This document shows, piece after piece, positions 57,401 through 64,000 of a stretch of DNA of 64,000 bases. Origin of the DNA: Schistocephalus solidus (taxonomy: Eukaryota; Platyhelminthes; Cestoda; Diphyllobothriidea; Diphyllobothriidae). Position 1 is the stretch's first letter. The number at the start of each line of letters is the position of its first letter. Position numbers and translations under genes: made by a program. The stretch is from NCBI GenBank assembly GCA_017591395.1, contig WEDG01001391.1, positions 1 to 64,000 of the forward strand, read 5' to 3'. The notes beneath the pieces are model-generated. The model had not been told where the DNA came from. It did no database searches and was given only the letters and a program-made list of their open reading frames with translations.

Positions 57401-58099
57401 TCCATAGCGATGATTGGAAAAGTATCTTTGTCTTCAGCACGGTGGATCACTACAATGCATTAAGAGCAAAAGCCGACCTCCTTTTCTTACCAATGCTTTT
57501 CTCCGAGTTCTCAAGCACCGTTAAAAGCCAACTTCTCAAAGGATAAAGGGGTCCTCCTTTTTGACTCCAGGAATATATCGCCAGCGGACGGAGGTTCGGT
57601 TGTAACAGTCAACGAGGAAATTTGAGACGTGTCGCAGAAATGAGGTGCGCTTGGCAGCCGACAGTACTCCCGTGGTGCCATATGGGTGAAGCTTAAAAAT
57701 GGGGTGAGAATGGTTAGAGCAATTCATTGATTTGAATAGTCTTTTTTATAAATCATGGTTGCGGCACAATTCGGTAGTAGCGGCTGCATTTAGCCTACCG
57801 CCAGAAAAACGTTTATGAAACCTAGACTCGATCCATGTGGAGTCAAGCAATACGTAAATCATGTTTGGTCGGTAAATATAGTTCTAAAATAGCTTTTCAG
57901 ATAAAAGAATTGTATAATACAGGCCTATCCGCCGTGGTCAATCTGTTTACCTCCCGCCTAACGAAGGGTAAATTGGATGGCCTAAATCAAATTAAAGTTT
58001 GAGCTGTCCAATCCGCAAGAACCATTGCTACCAAAATGGAATGATGACTGAGGGTGCATTTGAAGGTCACTTATAAAGTGCAAGAAATTGTTTGAAAAC
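54398..58099. other. No gene recognised; degenerate TTAGGG-like patches
   Basis: 54820-54960 contains GGTTAGGGTAAG, TTTAGGGTTAAGGGTA and GATTAGGGTAACC; 55860-55950 has a weaker version. These resemble decayed telomere-like repeats but are not in tandem register. The frames at 57212-57546 are hydrophobic and AT-driven; no gene is called. Confidence 0.4.
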
Positions 58100-58420
58100 C
58101 AAGGCAGGCATTTGTCATCCAATATGCATGCACTGCTCATCTTCAAAGGCTTATTAGAGACCATGAGCCTTATTGACCATCAACCTGTGGCCAAAATTAA
58201 CGACTGATTCCTAAGCATAAATGACATGAAATTAGTGTAAGCTTGCGGATTTCGACCGAGAATAAGTCTTCCATTACATTGGTCAACCATTATGAAAACT
58301 GGATTTTGCGGGAAAACTTGCGTGAAATTTGAGTTCTCTCATGGTCAGTCTGAGTTGAAAAACTGCTTCAGCTGAAAATTGGCTGGACTTGGCGTGAGAA
58401 TAACGCAAAAGTTGGAATAG
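58100..58420 (+). repeat. Diverged direct repeat, copy 1
   Basis: It shares with 59840-60140 the ordered blocks ATATGCATGCACTG, TTATKRGAGRCCA, TGRCCATCAACC, AAAATTARCRA, ATTCCTAAGMATAAATGA, GTCRGT/GTCATG and AAAATTGGCTGRACYTGGYG. Identity is perhaps 75%. Dispersed repeat of unknown class. Confidence 0.65.
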
Positions 58421-59839
58421 TCAATTTTCTTGATAACCGAGTTGGCTACTACCTCTACAGTCGTCATTTGATTTCTGTGGATTTCGGTCACTTCATTCTA
58501 ATTATAAAGCACTCATCTACTTATGACTAAGCCATAACGTTTCACTTGCAACAGGAGGATCGCGAACTATGGACTGTCAGTAGTTAGTATTGTAACGGTG
58601 TATTATTTCCGTCATTCGAACATGGCCAAGCCTCAAAGGCTACGAATTTCATTGACGTTGCTGGTATTTCTTTGACCCTTGGATAATAAGACTGTATATG
58701 TTTGCTCTTTACAAATATAAATATGAACTTATTAAGGAATTGCAGAGCGGAATTTGAGATCCAATAGGAACTAACAATTTTTTATGTTAAAAGAGTTGCC
58801 GTTCGAATGAATGTTACGCTCAAATTACTTTCCTCAGTACAACTGCAACACAGGGAGTGAGGAACATTACTGGGTTTATTGTGCAATCACAACCTAGAAA
58901 GAGGTTGACCTGCCGGGAATTTCCTAATAAGTCACGGTTCTTGTGTCCATTGAACAAATCCTCATTTAAAAATAGGCCCTACTTACGATGATGTTATGTT
59001 CGAGCCTTAAGTTATATTGACGAAGAGTTTGATGTAGATAGTCAATGGAAAAGCCCTTAACGGGATTTTTCTTAGCTGTGTCTTTTGGAACCATTAACCA
59101 CCAAATTCTTGCTTTTCATTAGACTTGTGTGCATAGGCACCGACTGACGAACGTCGCCAATTGAAAATCCCGACGAAAGATCCCTCATGGGCTGGTAAAC
59201 TGATGTCATCATTGTACCATGAGACAATAAAGTGTTGACGTCCTAACCTACACCCGGTGGTAATCGTTCGACTTGAATATCTTTATGGACTGGTCCATTT
59301 GCGTTCAGTCATAGAAAGGTTTTACAGTTATGACAGTTACCGATCGATAATGTATTATACATCCCCAAACTGTTAGGAAGGAAAGATTTTACACCAGATG
59401 ATTCGACCAGTGCTATGAGCTACAACACTTGTTTATGAATCCGTCTTTAGTGACGCGCAGAAAGTACCAAGGCAGACTGTTAATGTGAAACATCTTGCAA
59501 ATCGGCATGGCCCTATATCTTTACCATTAGCTGTGCGGGAGCTTAGTGAAAGGATTTAGTAATGGGTCGGCATGCTTTCTTTAGTTGGATGCGCAACGTG
59601 TGGTGGTCAGGGAAGCCCGATACTCTACATCAGGAAACTCCAGAGCTTAACATAGGTACAAGTATTTCACAGTGTTTATGATTAGAGGCAGAACTCGAGT
59701 TGTTTTGGGGGAAAATATACGTAATGTGATGACCGGAAAGCGATAGTGACCGTGACCCGCCCTCTGTAAAGACCAAGTTCCAGAATCCATCACTAAATAT
59801 TTTTAAGTCCTCCGACAGCCACTGACCGGTGGATACTGA

Positions 59840-60140
59840 AGCAGATGAATCGATATGCATGCACTGTTCAAATTCAAATAACTTATGGGAGGCCACAGAC
59901 CATACTGGCCATCAACCGGTGCTCAAAATTAGCAATTAATTCCTAAGAATAAATGAGCTAGTAAACTTATGTCATCTCGCACATTTTGGATGATACTTAG
60001 CCTTTCAGTGCATGGATCACACACTGCGAAACTAGACCTGTTGTTTTGCAAGACACCTATTTTCTCTCCTGGTCATGCGGAGTCGAAAAAACTGTGTGAG
60101 TTAAAAATTGGCTGAACCTGGTGTGAAAACAACAAGAAAA
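59840..60140 (+). repeat. Diverged direct repeat, copy 2
   Basis: Second copy of the repeat at 58100-58420, in the same orientation and 1.74 kb downstream. An 88-codon minus frame (59630-59896) covers part of it and is not conserved in copy 1. Confidence 0.65.
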
Positions 60141-60919
60141 CTGGAGAAGTATTGGAAATTCGATCACTTATCCATCAATAGGTGCATTGAATTTCAACCC
60201 ACCTACAAAGTTTCAAGCATATAAGTTAAGGGATGACACCAAGTCTGGCGATTTTGGACAGCCATCAGGGTGAAAATGGCCAGTGCAAGAGGAACAACCC
60301 AGAACTGGTTCACCACTTTCTGTGGTCAAATGCTCTTATATGCTGTCTCGTAGACACCTCTTGAAATTGTAATTGAGGCATATCTTCAATATAATATAGC
60401 TCATTTCTGTATTTTACTCGCATTCCTCCTCATCTCCAAAATCTGGAATAAAGCCTTAAAAAGATAATGTCAATCTTTGGTGTCTGGAATTGCCGAATAC
60501 ATGATGTGATGCGTAAATAAGCAATCCCGTTCACTTTATCACTCTTAATATGTGACCTTCACGAGGGCTAAAATGTTTACCCACAGGATAGTGGAAAGAC
60601 CGCAGTTAAAAAGTGTGGGCCCGGCAGAATGTGCACACCCACTCTGGTCTGACTTGGATCCTTCTATTGTCAGCGGACAGAGCCTAGAAGCGTAGCAGAG
60701 CAGTAAAGCGGAAAGATTTCCTTTTCTTGACCGGCAATCAAATTGTGAAATCCTTCAGCCTTTAATCAGGCCACAACAGCTAGTTGTGACATGCAAATCG
60801 GAGATGGAGGAATAGGAGACAAAAACGCTGGAAGAATGATTTAATTGACCGGATATGTCAAGTCGAAAGAGTACCAGGAGAAAAAAACAGATAACACTGA
60901 TATACGCACTAGGAAGCAT
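60141..60919. other. No gene recognised
   Basis: AT-rich sequence between the direct repeat and a coding-like stretch; no motif. Confidence 0.45.
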
Positions 60920-61317
60920 TAAATTCCGTGTGTCGAGAGCATATCAAAAGCCATTATCCGCCTTCTTACGCCACTTGAATTTGGCGTTAGACACGCGCCA
61001 GAAGCAAAATCTCAGGTGCCGTTCAATGAGGCTAAAAGGCTCGTTGCCTCAGCCAGAAGCGTCTGGAATCGTTTACCAGATCAGTCGTTATTTTTGGAAA
61101 AGTTATTGAAGGCTAAATCAGAGAAATTGGAAGATAATTATAGACGAAGAGATCTGGAGAAGTCCGAGTAACCAACAGGAATGAAGATCACTCTCTGGCA
61201 GTGGTTCATTTGGCGGGAAGCGGTTACACCTTCAAGCTGGATGAGAAAAAAATTTTCGCGTGGGTTGAAAACAGCGTGGGCTTGGAGCTACTTCGTTCGT
61301 GGCCCTCCTGTAAAGAG
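60920..61317 (+). pseudogene. Coding-like stretch of unknown family (frameshifted)
   Basis: Without an ATG, one plus frame reads IIRLLTPLEFGVRHAPEAKS, KRLVASARSVWNRLPDQSLF and LEKLLKAKSEKLEDNYRRRD to a stop at about 61170. Shifting one base gives RVTNRNEDHSLAVVHLAGSG, YTFKLDEKKIFAWVENSVGL and ELLRSWPSCKE to the next stop. The composition is balanced and protein-like, unlike random AT-rich translation. It may be a decayed transposon or gene; I recognise no domain. Confidence 0.3.
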
Positions 61318-61816
61318 TAACTAAACGGGCACAGTGTCCTCCCTTTCGCTATATTCAGCGTGAAGACTTTTCCCGGGCAAGGCGATTGAGCACGCGGGAG
61401 CTCTCGGACAATCGCTGTTTCCACCGATGTCATCCACTAAACAAACCGATGAATAATAATTGCCTCACTGATCAACACCCGTGGAAAGAATGCGCTAGTT
61501 AAGCAACGGGGCACTAAGTGCAACAGTGAACACTAAGTGGGGGAGTTGTGGAATTTCGGTAGGTAGGTAATGACATGTCAACTGCATCCTGTGAATGTTA
61601 CTCTCTACATGCGTTCAATAATTCATGCATTTCTGTCTCTGATTCTGGCTCAGTGGTGAATAAAAAACATCATACGTATAATCGTTTGTCCCAACCATTG
61701 CGTCTGCTTGTTAACGACCTCCTGTATCTCCATCTCACGTTTGAACGGGTTGAGGGAATACTGTACTCCATTCTCGCGACTGTTTGCCGTAATTCCCACT
61801 TGGACGATTAGATTTG
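61318..61816. other. No gene recognised
   Basis: Short frames only (78 codons at 61575-61811, no motif). It lies between two coding-like stretches and could belong to the same decayed unit. Confidence 0.4.
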
Positions 61817-62035
61817 GAAAATGGACAAAGTTGTGAGAGCTGAGTGTGTAACATCACGGGGCAAGAGTAGGTTTACCCTCGCCAACTGGCGAGAAATGGA
61901 TAGAATTTGCAATATGTTTGCATAACTCCCCTCTGAACTTTCCCTAAAGTTGCACCTAAGCGGTAAATCAGAGTATTGCAAGACCTGCAGGTGGCAGAAG
62001 GAACGTGGTGGGACCAGCATTTGATTTGATGCAAG
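61817..62035 (+). pseudogene. Second coding-like stretch of unknown family
   Basis: The plus strand reads MDKVVRAECVTSRGKSRFTL, ANWREMDRICNMFA, a stop, LPSELSLKLHLSGKSEYCKT and CRWQKERGGTSI. A CxxC pair (YCKTC) is visible. Another frame is open for 72 codons just downstream (62005-62223). Its closeness to the stretch at 60.9-61.3 kb suggests one decayed element. No family recognised. Confidence 0.25.
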
Positions 62036-62223
62036 AGTTCGGAGAACGCCAGTGTACCAATCTTCTATTTGTCCGAGTGGGATTCAGTGATTTCAAACAT
62101 TCCTGCTCCATGAAGGGGCAAAACGCCCAGATGTATTTGCGTAACCAACGAGCCAAGCAGATGCAGAATTCAGATTCGTTCCTAAGTGCTGCTTTTTCGC
62201 GACCTTTTGGGCACCTGCGTTAA

Positions 62224-64000
62224 TGTCATCCAGGGAGTGCGTCGAAGCATTATGACAAAAAGAAAAATACCTTGGCGCAAAGTTTTACTGCGACCTACCA
62301 ACAAATCGTAGTCGACCTTTTCTCGAAGAAGGTGATTTGTGAGTTCTACTGATTGCGAAAACGGGTAGAGAGCTGCCAAGGCAATAAAAGAATCCAAAAC
62401 GATGATATTTTACTTTGAATTTATATGGAAATAATAAATCTGAGATTGATGTATATTTAAGCTTACACTTTAGTCAAAATCCACTAAAGAATTAATCGAT
62501 AACCTAAACAGATTGACCGATAGCACATAAAATAGATTCCTTAGCTCATTAAATGTCAACCGAAATTCTGAAATGTACTTTGATTCAAATAAATTACTTT
62601 ATTATGGTTTTCGTACTGCTTATCGTGGAGCCTTATGCAAAGATATGTAATCCCCAGTAGGAAGCCGGTCTTTGAACGATCTTCTCCTTTTTTTGATGGC
62701 AAATGACGTTTTCTTCAAATCTGGTACGGGACGAAAGGGTATCTAATTGTGAGACTTTTAAAGATCCTAACAAGTTCATCCATAATGCCTCGTATTCAAA
62801 AAGTAATTATTGTCACCTTCAGTGTAAACTACATGTATCAAATCCATTAAATGTATTATGAAAACTGCCTGACTTATTCCAAACATAGAAAAAAATGTAA
62901 ATTTCCTTACACCGGACGTAAACAGCATGTGGTTTTGAAACCTTAAATTCAAGTGTACCAGCCCATAGGGTCAATATTGTTCAGCAATTTAGAAACTTAT
63001 TTCAAAACAGAAAAATACCCTTTATTGAAGTATAAAATTTGAAGGGGACGAATGTTGCTCTCAAAGGAGTAAAATAATAAATACTTTTTGGCATGTATTC
63101 TATAAAATGTACTTAAATTAATAAGGGCATTGAAAAACAATGATAAAATGATGTTCTATTTAAGTAGTCATTTTTACAGAGTATACTTTTTACCGGTGGT
63201 CAGAAAGAAGCCCTTTCAAAAACCGACATCCCACTGTGGCTGAAATACCTTAGGATAAGGTTGCAAGATAATCAATACGGCAATCGCACCAAAGTAATTG
63301 TTTTGAATCAAAAACCCATTTCGAAATTTTGGTTGACATTTAATGAGATAGGGAAACTACTGGACGTGGTTTCAGGATTTGGATTAAAATTAGGTAAGCT
63401 AGTTACTGAGCAGACCGAGACGCGAAATCAAAACAATTTTAAGACAGAAAAAAATAACTTAAGACTAACATTTGAATTAGTTAGCAAAAAATACCAATGT
63501 TAAAAAACCGTTTTTATATATGAGTGTCAGTAAATACCCCACACAGCTTTTCAGCCACTATACTATATAATGTCTGAATTATTTCTTTGTAAAACCCTTG
63601 AGCACTTTTTAGAAAATATTTTTAATTTTCCCGAGGAACATTTTAAATAAACTGTCAAGCCTCAATTCTTAAATAGTAACCAAACATTATTGACAGTGCT
63701 CTGCCTCAAATTTAGTACGGCCTGCATTTCAAATTTTGTATTTTGTCGCTAAAATAGTCCTGTTGGGCCGATTTTAGAAATCATTTGACGTGATGTTTTC
63801 CTGGTTGACAAGTAATTGTTTTTAACTTCTGGTTTCAAGAGCACTGTCTGTTCCCAATCGGAAGAATTTTGAGGTCCATCAGGCTGTCGTGAAATGTAGC
63901 ACAAAACGACCTGCATTATGCTATGGATGCTTCTGTTTCCATTCTTTACAGGAGGATATATTAGGGATTCCGACTGATTTTTAAGCGTATGCTCAAACAG
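62224..64000. other. No gene recognised
   Basis: AT-rich DNA. An 80-codon plus frame (63261-63503) is Asn/Lys/Thr-rich without motif. I see no RNA gene or repeat shared with the rest of the window. Confidence 0.45.

Noticed and set aside
57212..57546. Hydrophobic frame resembling a membrane protein
   Set aside because: Hydrophobicity follows from T-rich DNA; two overlapping frames are open and neither has a motif.

Overview
This window looks like repeat-rich, AT-rich nuclear DNA of a flatworm, most probably a diphyllobothriid-type tapeworm. The assignment rests on the style of its mobile elements: a non-LTR retrotransposon ending in a C2HC finger, a second tail with a CPHC..HMRLH finger, Ty3/gypsy polyprotein pieces, and Penelope-like elements with GIY-YIG domains. 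There is no bacterial-style gene packing, no operon, and no clearly intact housekeeping gene. Nearly every recognisable coding stretch is a broken transposon fragment.

The left part (1-12.5 kb) holds three copies of a dispersed GC-rich repeat (called RepA here), then a LINE 3' end on the minus strand. That LINE end is present twice around a ~940 bp element E. Next come a small gypsy scrap, a Penelope-like fragment on the minus strand, and a duplicated block G1 on the plus strand. A second E copy follows, then another RepA.

The middle part (12.8-34.2 kb) holds gypsy Gag, LTR-like and integrase pieces on the minus strand, a partial third gene copy (H), and a further RepA. It also holds a 1.3 kb foldback element made of AT-rich subrepeats. 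The block G2, an inverted duplicate of G1, follows on the minus strand, then a short element with 16 bp terminal inverted repeats. A longer gypsy fragment on the plus strand and a LINE reverse transcriptase joined to a SINE tail and a TA microsatellite complete this part.

The most interesting content is inside G1 and G2. Both carry the same spliced structure: a signal-peptide exon with a phase-1 GTAAGT donor, a 254-nt second exon that restores frame, and a third exon preceded by AG and joined in phase 0. Exon lengths and splice phases agree exactly between two copies about 20 kb apart. G2 is open through all three exons (about 206 codons); G1 and H carry stops or truncations. I read this as a family coding for a secreted protein that I cannot name with confidence.

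The right part (34.7-64 kb) is mostly unassigned AT-rich DNA. It holds a long RepA copy, a LINE zinc-finger tail, a Penelope-like GIY-YIG fragment, a gypsy integrase fragment with a possible polypurine tract, SINE tails and a tRNA-Arg-derived SINE. There is also a purine/G-rich island and several short local duplications. All family names come from motif recognition by eye; no database search was possible.
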